Shown here in pieces: positions 9,023 through 18,923 of a DNA stretch of 64,000 nucleotides. Below the pieces are notes generated by a model. That model was not told the DNA's origin. It ran no database searches and saw nothing but the letters and a program-made list of their open reading frames with translations. The translations under genes and the position numbers were made by a program. Within the stretch, counting starts at the first letter, position 1, and every line of letters starts with the position of its first letter. The stretch comes from JAXMAF01 sp046350555 (GTDB lineage Bacteria > Planctomycetota > Phycisphaerae > Phycisphaerales > SM1A02): NCBI GenBank assembly GCA_046350555.1, contig JAXMAF010000026.1, positions 1-64,000 of the forward strand, in the 5' to 3' direction.

Positions 9023-9640
9023 CTACGAGCGGGCGGTACTCCTCGCCACGTCGGTCGTGAAATGACCACATTCCGGACAGACAATGCGCCCCCTCAACGG
9101 ATAGGCGCAGCTAGGACAGAGGCCTTGTCGGGAACGAAGTGTCATGCGCCATCGTCGCCACGCCATTGGAAGCAAGAACAACACGAGAAAGAGCAATGCA
9201 AAATACAGACTAACGTTGACTAGGCAGTTTATCCAAGAAACTCGCAGCGACCACGGTGGGCTGCCCACCGCATCTCCTCTCCAGTCGTCATCGGGAGCGA
9301 TAGAGCGAGCACGGGTGAGTACGGGCATCGGCCAACCGTATTCCGTAAGTTCATAGATATAACTTGGCATGCCGGAGGCATCATCCGCCAATGCTTGGGT
9401 GTTTCTGAAGGCGGGTCGCGTCGCCAAAATCCAACGATCAGGTGGCGGCCAGGATCCATCCACAGCTTCTGGCCAGCCACGAAGGGCGGCATCTGTGCCA
9501 ACGAGATACACCTTCGCGGCACGAGGCAGCGTGTCAAAACGTGTGGCCAGGAAGGCGACGCCGAAGCTGGCTATAACGCATCCCACAGCAACTACCACAA
9601 GCAGTAGAGGCCGCCGAAGGACGAGGGATGGATATGACAT
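9023..9640 (-). CDS. Membrane protein with C-terminal zinc ribbon
   Basis: A 205-residue protein not assigned to a named family. It has an N-terminal membrane helix (LLLVVVAVGCVIASFGVAFLA), an outer segment of ~100 residues with W and P, a second helix (VSLYFALLFLVLFLLPMAW) and a cytoplasmic basic tail ending in a four-Cys zinc ribbon, CPSCAYPLRG...CPECGH. This two-helix plus ribbon plan (membrane protein ending CPxCxYxLRG) is common in planctomycete genomes and of unknown function. Base composition is lower in GC than in the neighbours. Confidence 0.75.
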   Translation of the reverse strand: MSYPSLVLRRPLLLVVVAVGCVIASFGVAFLATRFDTLPRAAKVYLVGTDAALRGWPEAVDGSWPPPDRWILATRPAFRNTQALADDASGMPSYIYELTEYGWPMPVLTRARSIAPDDDWRGDAVGSPPWSLRVSWINCLVNVSLYFALLFLVLFLLPMAWRRWRMTLRSRQGLCPSCAYPLRGRIVCPECGHFTTDVARSTARS

Positions 9641-10166
9641 TGACGTAGACTGAACGACGATCTGTAGCGTGATGTCCGTCTTCCCATCTTCTGCTTAGAC
9701 ATGCCGTCGCTTGACAAGTCCGCGCGAAACACCGCATGTCGAGGCGACGTGTCTTCGATTCGAGATTCACACGAACTACCGGGATTACCGTCGGCGCCAT
9801 TCGATCCGGCATATCCGACTCCGGTGTTACCAGCGGTCCCAGCGGTCCCCATGCCGCCCAACCCAAATCCGGCCGAGCCGCCGGTGTCAAGGAGGAAGTG
9901 ACAAAGATTCAGAGGCGATGCTTGTGATACGAACCCTTACCGATTCTCGAGCGCGTTCGGCGCATGTTCGATTGCGCCCTGCACTCCAACCGTCGATGCT
10001 GCGTCCGCCGTCGCAAGGATACGCCCGATCGAGATCAAGGAACGACGCGACGGGTTGCTGGCGATGGCCCACGCCATCGAGGGCATTCCGACGAAGGACA
10101 TCCAGCGGGCGCAGCGACGCTTCCGCGAGAAGGCCGCTCCCTCGTGTCCGCACCGTCCGCGACGCG
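9641..10166. other. Intergenic region, no gene recognised
   Basis: Several short overlapping frames exist on both strands, none with a convincing start, ribosome site or recognisable domain. A Gly- and Pro-rich frame around 9700-9900 is probably a compositional artefact. Confidence 0.35.
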
Positions 10167-10446
10167 CTGATACGGATTCCAGCAGACCTCCATGCACCCG
10201 ACCCCTTGCCCCAGCAGTCTGTGGCGAAAGTGCTTCGACGGCGAGGGCGAGCAGGACTTCGCAGATCCATGATCAAGTTGGGAGCCGCCGCGCAGCCGTA
10301 TTCCACGGAATCTACGGCAAGCGGCGGCGACGCAGAGATGCGGAATCCTGCTCGACCGCAGCCCGAATGACTTTCGCCACGGGCTGCGAGCGGCGGCTCA
10401 CGGCGGAATGGGGTTGGGTGAAGCGCGAGAGTCGACTGGGACGCGT
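10167..10446 (-). repeat. Dispersed repeat R1, copy split by a second element
   Basis: The inverted R1 repeat starts CTGATACGGATTCCAGCAGA at 10167 and resumes at about 10390 with GGCGGAATGGGGTTGGGTGA, ending GACTGGGACGCGTC. The middle is displaced by the 172-bp element at 10215-10386, so R1 was here first. Confidence 0.7.
10215..10386. mobile_element. MITE-like 172-bp element M1, copy 1
   Basis: The termini are CAGTCTGTGGCGAAAGT and ACTTTCGCCACGGGCTG, a 17-bp inverted repeat with two mismatches. A second copy of identical length (172 bp) with near-identical interior is at 47013-47184. It codes for nothing recognisable, as expected of a non-autonomous miniature transposon. No clear target duplication is seen; at most AG or AGC flanks it. 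Confidence 0.75.
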
Positions 10447-10529
10447 GTCAGGTGCGCCGAGCTCGACCACAACGGCGTCTTCGATTGGCGCGACGCGGCC
10501 CTCTTCGAGCAGTTGCATGGACTGGGGTC

Positions 10530-10658
10530 CTAGGAGTCTGCGTCACGGAAGAACCGACACCCCGTCCACGGCCATCCGACCATCGAAAACCCCAGGGGTC
10601 CAGAGTCATCAGATGCCCTTCGACGGGGTCGCGCACACTCCGTGACGCAGACTCCTAG
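10530..10658. repeat. 129-bp element bounded by perfect 20-bp inverted repeats
   Basis: CTAGGAGTCTGCGTCACGGA at 10530-10549 is exactly mirrored at 10639-10658. The 89-base interior has no ORF. The shape is that of a miniature inverted-repeat element or a long-loop hairpin; there is no second copy in the window and no evident target duplication. Confidence 0.65.
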
Positions 10659-10813
10659 CTCTCGATGCGGCTGCGGACGACAGCGCCGTGAGCTCCGCTC
10701 GCCGCGCCAACCCATGGATCCGCCGATTGCGGAGGGAGGCCGTTCGTTCCGGGTGCCAAGGGCGCCTCCCTCCGCATTCCTCGAAAGACGCGTGGTCGGG
10801 TCGTTTGGGCCCA

Positions 10814-10848
10814 TAACCAGTAACCAGTAACCAATAACCAATAACCAG
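10814..10848. repeat. Heptamer tandem repeat TAACCAR x5
   Basis: Five consecutive 7-base units (TAACCAG twice, TAACCAA twice, TAACCAG), followed by a degenerate CAACC. It lies about 90 bases before the dockerin gene. It is a simple-sequence array, not a CRISPR. Confidence 0.85.
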
Positions 10849-10939
10849 CAACCGCCTGACCCCCCGCCCCGCACTCACCATCGCCCGATTTCGCCAGGCG
10901 CTCCGCACGCGAGTTGCGCAATCGAACGTGGAGACAACC

Positions 10940-11677
10940 ATGCACACCTTCACCCCCATCGTGCTCCTGGCAGCCGCTTGCATCCCGTCCGTCGCGGGCG
11001 CCACCGAGATTCCAGTCGTCAACCCGAGCTTCGAGTCCCCGGCCTACGCCACGTGCTCGTGGGCGGCCGCCGCCGGCTGGGTCAACGCCGGCGCGTGGAA
11101 CCCTGGTTTCGGGAACACCTGCGCGCCGTTGAACGGCTTTCCGAACGGCGTCCCGGATGGCTTGCAGACGGGTTGGGTCAACTCGCCCAATCTGCCCATC
11201 AAGCAGACGCTGCCGGCGACCGTCGAACCAAACGCCCTGTACACCCTGTCCGTGGCGGTCGGTCGGCGCTCGGACGGCTTTCCGATGGGCTCCTACAAGA
11301 TCCAGCTCACCGCCGGCGATCTCGTTCTTGCCGAGGATCTCAACTCGCTCAGTCCGGCGCCGGGCTCCTTCGTGACGTCGACGATCAGCGCACTCGTTCC
11401 GCCCGGCGATCCGGCGATCGGCCTGCCGCTCACGATCAAGCTCTTCGTCGTGACGGGGCCGCAGGCCGATTTCGACGATGTGCACCTCTTCGTCGAGGGC
11501 GGCGGCGCGGTGCAGGGCGATCTCAATGGCGACGATCACGTCGATGGCGCCGATCTCGGCCTGCTTCTCGGAGCGTGGGGGACGTGCGCGTCATGCGCGA
11601 ACTGCCCTGCCGACCTGAATCACGACTGCGTCGTGGACGGCGCCGACCTCGGCCTGATGCTCGGGAGCTGGGGTTGA
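10940..11677 (+). CDS. Exported protein with beta-sandwich domain and dockerin-like C-terminus
   Basis: A 245-residue protein from ATG 10940, with GGAGA just upstream; a GTG at 10928 is an alternative. A signal peptide (FTPIVLLAAACIPSVAGA) is followed by a ~165-residue beta-rich domain starting IPVVNPSFESP, a lead-in shared by exported carbohydrate-binding-like (DUF642/CBM-like) domains. The C-terminal double motif is DLNGDDHVDGADLGLLLG and DLNHDCVVDGADLGLMLG. Probable extracellular binding or structural protein; no catalytic signature. It stands alone in the plus direction. Confidence 0.8.
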   Translation: MHTFTPIVLLAAACIPSVAGATEIPVVNPSFESPAYATCSWAAAAGWVNAGAWNPGFGNTCAPLNGFPNGVPDGLQTGWVNSPNLPIKQTLPATVEPNALYTLSVAVGRRSDGFPMGSYKIQLTAGDLVLAEDLNSLSPAPGSFVTSTISALVPPGDPAIGLPLTIKLFVVTGPQADFDDVHLFVEGGGAVQGDLNGDDHVDGADLGLLLGAWGTCASCANCPADLNHDCVVDGADLGLMLGSWG

Positions 11678-12148
11678 TCGAGCGGCGACTGCGTGCCGCG
11701 ACCTCGATACCCCCGGGCATGCGCTCCCCGGCGGGCGCCGACGCCGATCGTGTCCTCGTGAGGCCACGCACGCCACGACGGATTTCCGTGCGGGTTGCCG
11801 CGCCATAGCGAGCTGCTCCGAGCTGCTCCGAACTGCTCCGAGGCGCGTCGCCAGTGGGGGAGGTCGGGACGCGGTCATCGGTGCGCACCGACCTCGGCAC
11901 CATCGACCTCCTCGCCGATCCGGCTTCATCGAGGACGAGGCGTGTCACGGTCGCGACGCCGACAACAACTGCATCGCCGACGACGGCGCCGTGAGCGCCG
12001 TCGTCGACGATGCGAAGAGCTTCCGGCCGCTCGCGTGGCGCCGGGGTCGTGACATCGTCAAGACGCCCGTGTCGCCTCGCAGTGGCATGGAGTGGTTCCG
12101 GACACCGTTGTCTGCGTCGACAACGGCGTCATGCGGAACCAGAGCGGA
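11678..12148. other. Intergenic region with possible decayed coding remnant
   Basis: At about 11809-11842 there are three copies of a CTGCTCCGA-type decamer. Around 11920-11985 a plus frame reads FIEDEACHGRDADNNC, which resembles Cys-containing stretches of planctomycete exported proteins, but it has no start or continuing ORF. I treat it as possible debris only. Confidence 0.3.
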
Positions 12149-13576
12149 TCACGGCGCCTTCCGGATGGCCGGGATCTTCCACGAGCCGTCGATGATCGAC
12201 GGCGGCGTCTCCTTCGGCCAGTAGAGTCGCAGCATCGGGATGAACCGCTCCTTCGGCGCGGGCAGCCAGTTGGCCTCCTTGTCGGGGCCCGGGTTCTCGT
12301 GCTGGAGGTAGAGCGTCACCGAGCCGTCGGCGGCGACGTTGAACTTGTTGCGGGCGCTCAGCGTGTAGCGGTTGAGCGGGTTGTCCACGAAGAAGAAGTC
12401 GGCGTTGTACATCGTCAGCGACCAGAAGCCGTTCACCGGCGGGAACTGGCCCTTCTCGAAGCGCATGACGTACCGGTTGGAACCCATGTAGGGCTGGCCG
12501 TCCGCGTCGGTCTCGGAGGTCGGATAGACCGCGTCCTGCGGTCGGTTCGCGCCGAGGCCGATCGCCGTGACAAGCGCGCGGTTCAGGTAGTCGGTGCCGT
12601 ACACGCCCATCTTCGTCGAGAACATCCAGCCGTTCTCGCGACGACCCGAGTCCTTGAAGCTGGCCATGATCTTCTCGAAGCCGGACCTTCGGAACGTCCG
12701 TCAGCGCGGCGGCCACGTCGGGCGGGAGCGCCTTCATGCTGAACGGCTGGCCAGGCGCGATGCCCAGGAGCGCGAGGTTCGCCACCATCGGCGCATCCGC
12801 CGCGGCCGGCGGATTGGACTTGAGCAGCGTGGCAAGCAGGTTGAAGTACTGCTCGGTGCTGAGCGCATTGACCTGGTCGCGCACCGCCGTCTTCATGTCG
12901 ATGCCAGGATCGACCTTGCCGCGGGCGGCGTACGGCTTGCCGTGCTCGAGCGGCACGAGCGAGATCGCGTCCTGCATCTTGTGGACGGCGGCATAGTCCT
13001 CGGGCGTGCCCGTGCAATAGATGCGGCCGAGGATCCACACCATCGACGTGGGCGACTTGTACTCGGTGACGCCCGCGGGAAGCGTTCCCTTCCAGCCGGG
13101 GCCGGTGATCGCGTAGGTCTGCGCCTTTCGTCCCGGTGCAGCGCTTGCCCGGCACCGAAGACATCGGTCCAGCCATCGAGCATCGGGAACAGGTAGTACC
13201 GATCCGCGCATCGGGCAGGGAGAGCACCCATGGCTCGCGCTCGACATCGATGAATGCGGTCGTACAGCGTGCCGGCGTTGGGTGCCGTGACGTCGTGGAA
13301 CGCGGCGGTGGGGTCAGCGTGATGCGCACGAGCCAACGACAGCGCACGGGTGCCTCGGGGCGCGGCGACATTGGTGATGACGCGACGGGTCAGCCCATGG
13401 TGACGAGCGGATAGCCGTAGATGTACGCGTCGATGGCGAGCCGCGCCTTGCCGGGCGTGAGGGCGGCACGCGGCGCGCTGCCGGGCGCGGGCGCCCTGTT
13501 GTGCGACGCCCGGGGCGACGAAGGCGGTTGCGAGGGTGACTGCTGCTGCAATGATGGTTCTGGGGGATGGAAACAT
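12149..13576 (-). pseudogene. DUF1254/DUF1214 exported protein, frameshifted
   Basis: Pieces in different minus frames line up as one DUF1254-DUF1214 protein of ~470 residues. They are a signal peptide (ATG 13576, MFPSPRTIIAAAVTLATAF), then DAYIYGYPLVTM, TRRVITNVAAPRGTRA, AAFHDVTAPNAGTLYD, EPWVLSLPDAR, YYLFPMLDGWTDVF, AQTYAITGPGWKGTLPAGV and SPTSMVWILGRIYCTGTPEDY. The DUF1214 half (FSTKMGVYGTDYLNRA to DGSWKIPAIRKAP) closes it. At least five frame changes are needed, mostly at 12.67 and 13.1-13.5 kb. Such proteins are exported and of uncertain biochemical role. The order and completeness of the motifs argue for a real gene with recent indels or sequence errors. Confidence 0.8.
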
Positions 13577-13887
13577 GGATGATCGATCCGTGGACTGGAG
13601 CCGGGGACACCGACCGTCGGTGGTCCGTCGCGCCGGCTCGGGGTCTCGAGATGCCGGGCGCGAAGAAGATACACGACATCGATCGGGGCGATGACGCGAC
13701 GAGTGCGTCGACGGGATGAATCTGCGTGTGCGTTGCGAGGGGAAGCCGCCGCCGGTTTCCGTCGAACGGCGGCTTCCCTCGCGACGACTCCGCAGAATCG
13801 ACCAAGCTGGACGCATACCCAGATTTCCCGACGGCGCGCGATCATGCTCGGCGCGCCGCCGGATGGGCCAACGTGACGGATGTCCAG
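13577..13887. other. Divergent intergenic region
   Basis: This lies between the minus-strand DUF1254 gene and the plus-strand transporter. No gene was recognised; promoters for both should lie here but none could be picked out. Confidence 0.35.
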
Positions 13888-15410
13888 ATGACCCGATCGA
13901 GCCCACCCATGCCGGGCCCCGGCTTCTCTTCGCGGCCTGCGTTCTCGTCGCGCTACTGAACGAGGTCTCCGGCGGCGTGCTCACCGTCGCCCTTCCACGG
14001 CTCAGGGTGGAGATCGGGCGCGTCCGAAGTCGGCTCGCGTTTTTCCTCATCCTGACGACCGGCAAGCTCTTCCTCGGTGCGTCGGCCTGCGGGCGCGCCT
14101 TCGGGGACGTCTACGGCCGCAGCTGCATGCTGGCCATCGGCGTCGTCGCCGTGTCGTCGATTCTCTCCGCCATCGCCGGGTCGCGCGCACGCCTGCGCTG
14201 GGCGCGCCCTCGATGGCGTCGGCAATGCCATGGTGGCTCCACTTGCCCTGGACCATCGCCGTCGGCGGATTCCCAGAAGGGCGACGGGCGCGCATCGTGA
14301 GCCTCTTCGCGGGATTGAGGCTTGATTTCATGCTCGGGTCTCCGGGGCGGTTTCCGCTCGTGCGAGAGCCCGGCGGAGGCTCAGCTTCCTCTCCGCTCCT
14401 GATCGGCCTGGCCGGTGGCCTTCGGCGTTCTCTTCCTTGAGCACGAACTGAAGTTCCGTCCGGAAGCACCGCGTGGACATCGTCGGCCGGGCGACGGCGC
14501 GGGCGGATTGCTCGGCGTCGTCTTCGGATGCGCAAGGGCGACCGGACGCCGGCTGGCTTGATGTCGCCGTCATCCTCGCCGTCGGATCCGGTCTCCTGTG
14601 TCTGGTCGCGTTCGGCTGGTGGAAAGCGGGCGCACGCACGATCCGCTTCTCGACATCCGTTTTTCAAGGACCGAACGATCCTCGTCGCGATCGTGGTCGT
14701 GATCGCCATTGGTCTCGGTCAGCGGCAGCTTCCTTCCGCTCTTCTACTTCCTTCAGACTTCGACAGCACCACCGGTGGCCGCCGTCGCGTCTGCTGCCGC
14801 TGGTCGTCACGGCGGCGATCCTCGGCAAGCCGGTCGCCAGCGCCGCTACGGCCATCGACAGACGATCGCCGTAGGACTTCGCGCGGCCGCCGCTGGCGCC
14901 GGCCGCCTCGCCCAGCCGAGCAACGTATCCAGTCCTCCTTGGCGGTTCGGGTGCTCCTCGGCGCGGGCAACATCGCGGTGATCGGTCCGGCCACCGATCT
15001 CCCCGCTGGTTCGGTCTTCCCCGGGCGCGCGGCGGGGCGTCCTCGCCGGTGCCGCCGCCGCGCAGATCGGCGGAGCACTCGGCATTCCGATCATGGTCTC
15101 GCCCTCGGCGACCGCGGGCCGGTCTTCTTCGAGCAGATGCGGAAGGTGACGACGCTCCCGGACGAACGAATCCGAGAGGCGGTGGTCATCCGCCGAGGTG
15201 TGCACGCGGCGACCTTCGAACGCGCCTTCGAGGTACCCGCGCGCTTCGCGAGCAGATCCACGAGGCGAGCCGGCGGCGTTCGGCGTCGCGCCGGCCGCTG
15301 CTTCCTGGTCGACGATCGCGTGCGTCCCGCTGCGTTTGTCTGGTTCGGGACCGATCGAGGAGCGCGCGACGCGTCGACCCCAGATGCAGGCACGGCGCGA
15401 GTGGACTGAC
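13888..15410 (+). pseudogene. MFS transporter (DHA2-like), heavily frameshifted
   Basis: The three plus frames in turn give segments of a major-facilitator drug-exporter-like protein. Segments are LLFAACVLVALLNEVSGGVL, TTGKLFLGASACGRAFGDVY (the loop 2-3 motif region), MLAIGVVAVSSILSAIAGS, ALDGVGNAMVAPLAL, VAVILAVGSGLLCLVAFGWW, KDRTILVAIVVVIAIGLGQ, GSFLPLFYFLQT, LLPLVVTAAILGKPVASA, LLGAGNIAVIGPATD and VLAGAAAAQIGGALGIPIMV. These occur in the order expected for a 12-14-helix MFS protein, but at least eight frame changes separate them. Start ATG 13888 is the best guess and itself needs a frameshift near 13915. The 3' end is unclear. If intact it would export small molecules across the inner membrane. 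Confidence 0.65.
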
Positions 15411-15518
15411 GCGGACTCCAGTCGACGCGCATGCGCTCGCCACCCCGCGCGCCGTGGCGGCTGCCCGTGACGTGTCGGCACCTGGCAGGCGGTGGCTGCC
15501 AACGGTCCTGAACGGCGC

Positions 15519-15550
15519 ACGCACGCCCGACCTCCCGGTCGGGCGTGCGT
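15519..15550. terminator. Strong GC hairpin, probable terminator
   Basis: 14-bp perfect arms ACGCACGCCCGACC and GGTCGGGCGTGCGT with a 4-base loop. It sits between the 3' ends of the converging transporter and M16 peptidase genes, the expected place for a shared terminator. It is not followed by a T-run. Confidence 0.5.
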
Positions 15551-15759
15551 CGTCGTCGACGAGCCCTGTGCATCGCCTCGCAGGCTCGAGAAGGGAGCGG
15601 GTGGGAAGGGAGCTGACGACACCGACGCCCGGCAACGACAACCGCGCGCCGAAGCTCGTTCGGCGGTGACCAAGCTTCCTGGGCGAGCGCGACCTCAACC
15701 CGTTCCCGAGCTGCAGCCGCACTGGCCTTGTGCGCCCGCCTTCCGCCGGAGCGTTGGCT

Positions 15760-18657
15760 TCACCACGACGACGAGATCGAGTTCTCCTTCGACCAGTACT
15801 TTCCGAACGTGTCGCGATCTGCGCGCGGCGGTGATCGCCTCGTACGCGGCGGGCCGTTGACCACGTCATCCGGGCTGCCGCGGAACGTGAGCCGGTTCAG
15901 GTCCGGCCCAGTAGCCGGGGTCTTCACCTCGGCGAAGGTGTTGGCCATCTGCTTCTTCGCGACGGCGAGTTCATCCTCGGTCGGACCGGTGCGGGCGAAC
16001 TGGGCGGACTCGAGCTTCGCGAGCAGTGCCGGGACCTTCGCGGACGTCGGGCGCACTCGCCGAGAAGACACCGAAGCCCGGGATAGGTGCCCGCGCGCGA
16101 GCAAGCGCCGATGCTGTACACGAGCTTGGCGTCCTCGCGGACCTCCTGATCATGGCGTCGAGAGGATGCGGGCGGCCAGGCCCGCACGTCGGCGCGGGTT
16201 CGACTCGTCGGTGCCGTATTCGAGAAGACGTACGCCCGCGCCGTCGGCGTGTCGAGCGTCTTCTCGACGACCCGCCCGGTCGGCCGCTGGAGCTTGCGAA
16301 GCGATGCGTACGCGTCGACGGGTCGACGCGCGGTCGCTGGCAGCGCCCCGAGGTACTTCGCCGCAAGGCCCAGCGCCTGGTCGCGGTCGATGTCGCCGAC
16401 GATCGTGACCTCGATGGGAGATTCGCGCAGGAGCTTCTCGAGTTGCTCTTGCCGCCGGCGCGAGGTCCAGGTGATCGAGGTCGCCCGACTCGAGCGCGTT
16501 CGAGGCTCGCCGACGGGGTAGATCGCCGCGCGGTGGTGCGTCCGCCCAGCGACGGATTCCGCAGCGATTCCTCCAGCTCCTCGCGCGTCGACGTGATGAA
16601 CTGCTCGAACGCCGCCGACTCGATCTTCGGTTCGGTGAGCAGGAGATATAGCGGAGCTGGAATCCTGCCTGCTCGTCGGGGCTTCCGGAGATCGAGAGCG
16701 AGAGCGCCGTCAGCGCCACCGCCTGCACCGCCGCCACCGCGGCCACCGCCGCCTCCTCCTCCGCCGCCGACCGGACCTTCTTGCCGGTCATCAGCCGCGG
16801 ATGTCGGTGGAGGAGAGTCGCCTGGTGGCCAGCGCGAGAAGGCCAGCGTGCCGCCTGCGTGATGCCGCGGTTACCTGCGTCTCGAGGAGCTCGCCGCCGA
16901 TGAGCGAGATCTGGATGCTCACGGCGTTCTTGCGGTCGTCCATGAAGCGATGGTGCACGCGGACGTTGTTGTCGAGCCATCCCGACCAGACCTTCGGCGG
17001 CGTGCTCGCTTCCTCGGCGACCTTGCCGGGCGTCGGCGTCTCGGCCATGAGCCCGGGTGGCGCGCCGCTTCCTCGCCGTGCGCGCGTGGCCTTGACCGGA
17101 GCCGCCTTGGTGCCGATGGCGAGGAGCGCTTCCTCCGTCGGCACCGAATCGCCAAGCCGCGCAGCACCGCGATGAACGCGACCGTGGAGGGATCGAATTC
17201 ATGGGCGAATCGGCTGGTCACCTCCTCGGCGGTGATCGTCGGAAGGTACTTTGCGCAGCAGACAGCCGCTGCTGCGCGCCGACATCGTCGGCTCGCCGGC
17301 GGAGACGTCGGCGTTGAGGCGGCCGATGAACGACGAGGCCGGGCGCCGTCGCCTCGGTCTCGACGGGCGCGTCAGCGCCGGAGATCAGGTTCCCGGCACG
17401 TCGTCGAGCCGCGCGGCGTGAAGCCGAAGGCCGCTCCGCTCCGGGCGCGCTGGAGTTCGAGGGCGATCTCCTCGAGCGCCGGCTGCCACTTGCCGGGGCC
17501 GGGCCGCCGAGACCTGCTGTGGGTCAGTTCGCCTCGCCGTTCGATAGACCTGGGCGCCGAGGTAGCTCAGCCCTGGCGGCGACCTTGTCGCCATGCCGAT
17601 TGAGCCGCTGACGTTCCGAGTCGCTCGACGAGCCGTCGCGGTACTGCTCCTCCGTCACCACCGGCGGGGCGCGCCGAGCTGAGCCGCACGATGCACCTCC
17701 TCGCGCACCTCGGGATCGGAGGTGACGATCGCGAACGAATGGTCGTACGCCTTCGGCGTTCACCGGCCGGCGGCGTCGGCCGCGGGCGTGCTTCGCCGCG
17801 GAGGCGAATCGCTCCTTGACGACCTTCACGACCTCGGCGGGATCGGCGTCGGCCACGACCATCACCGTCGCATTCGACGCTCCGTACCACTTGCCGTAGT
17901 AGTCGCGGAAGTCGGCCTCGCGGACCGAGTCGATCGTCTGTTCCGTGCCGATCGGCTCGCGGAAGCCGAAGATCGATCCGGGGGCGATGCGCTCGAGCAC
18001 GTAGTCGCTGGTGCCGCTGCCGGCCGGGAGAGGCTGCGTCAAGGCTCTTCCCGGATGATCTGGGCGCTCCGCGTCGATCTCCTGCGGCAGCAGGGAGAGT
18101 GCGCTCGTCACGTCGGCGAAGAAGGTCAGGCCCTTGCCGATCGTCGCGGGCGTCGCGTCGGGCACCCAGGTCGGAACGTCGTCTGGTCGAAGTTGGTGAA
18201 GGCGTCCTGGTCGCGGCCGAAGGTCATGCCGAGCGAGGATCAGCGGGCACGATGCCGCTCGAAGTGCTCCGAGCCGTTGAATGCCATGTGCTCCAGGTAG
18301 TGGGCGATGTCGCGCTGGCGGTCCGTCTCGCTGAGCGAGCCGGTGTGCATGTGCAGCCAGACGACTGCCTGGCCCGCGCACGTCGTGCCGGAGCACGATG
18401 TGCCGCAGTCCGTTCTCGAGCCCGCCGGTCACGAGCCGTGGGTCGGTTGGAAGGGGGCGATCGCGGCCCTGCCGCCCTCGCCGGCGCGGTGTGCCATGGC
18501 GACGCGGCGAACGCCGGCAGCATGCGGCGAAGGCGAGGGGCGCACGCGCCGGGGCGCCGTCGGTGGCGATTCGTCGGGACGCGCGAGTGCCGCGATGCGA
18601 AAGCGCGCCGGCGACGGGGCGGCAGGCAGCGTTGACGATGTGTCGAGCGAACGACAT
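15760..18657 (-). pseudogene. M16-family zinc metallopeptidase, heavily frameshifted
   Basis: The minus frames together spell an insulinase-type peptidase of about 960 residues. The N-terminal start is MSFARHIVNAACRPVA, then DPRLVTGGLENGLRHIVLRH. The zinc site HYLEH (HxxEH) with IAHYLEHMAFNGSEHF is coded at about 18280-18310. Further on come FFADVTSALSLLPQEID, DYVLERIAPGSIFGFREPIG and ADFRDYYGKWYGASNATVMVVADAD, a typical M16 core. The C-terminal part is found at 15760-16104 (ELAVAKKQMANTFAEVKTP). Many frame changes occur across the whole length. M16 enzymes degrade peptides in the periplasm or outside. The full domain order suggests sequence error as much as true decay. Confidence 0.75.
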
Positions 18658-18923
18658 GCCGGATGCTCCTTGCGTCGCGCTCCTCGGGTCGAATCGCCGG
18701 CACGAGGCGCGCCGACGACGGAACGGGACCGAGGCAGTGTACTTGGAAAGGCGTGCGCTTCGCGGTGCAATCGTGGCCGGGCGGCTCGTCCATGGACTCG
18801 CCCGCGTCGCTCGACTGCGTCGCGCACATCGAGCGATGAAACGATCTCTATCATGCTCGAACTCTCACGCCGCACGCGGTGCACCGATGAGAGCGTTCCT
18901 GTCACATCGAAGGAGACCCTCGA

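Noticed and set aside
9964..10166. Possible small gene around AHAIEGIPTKDIQRAQRRF
   Set aside because: No start, no ribosome site, short and adjacent to repeats; could not be tied to a family.
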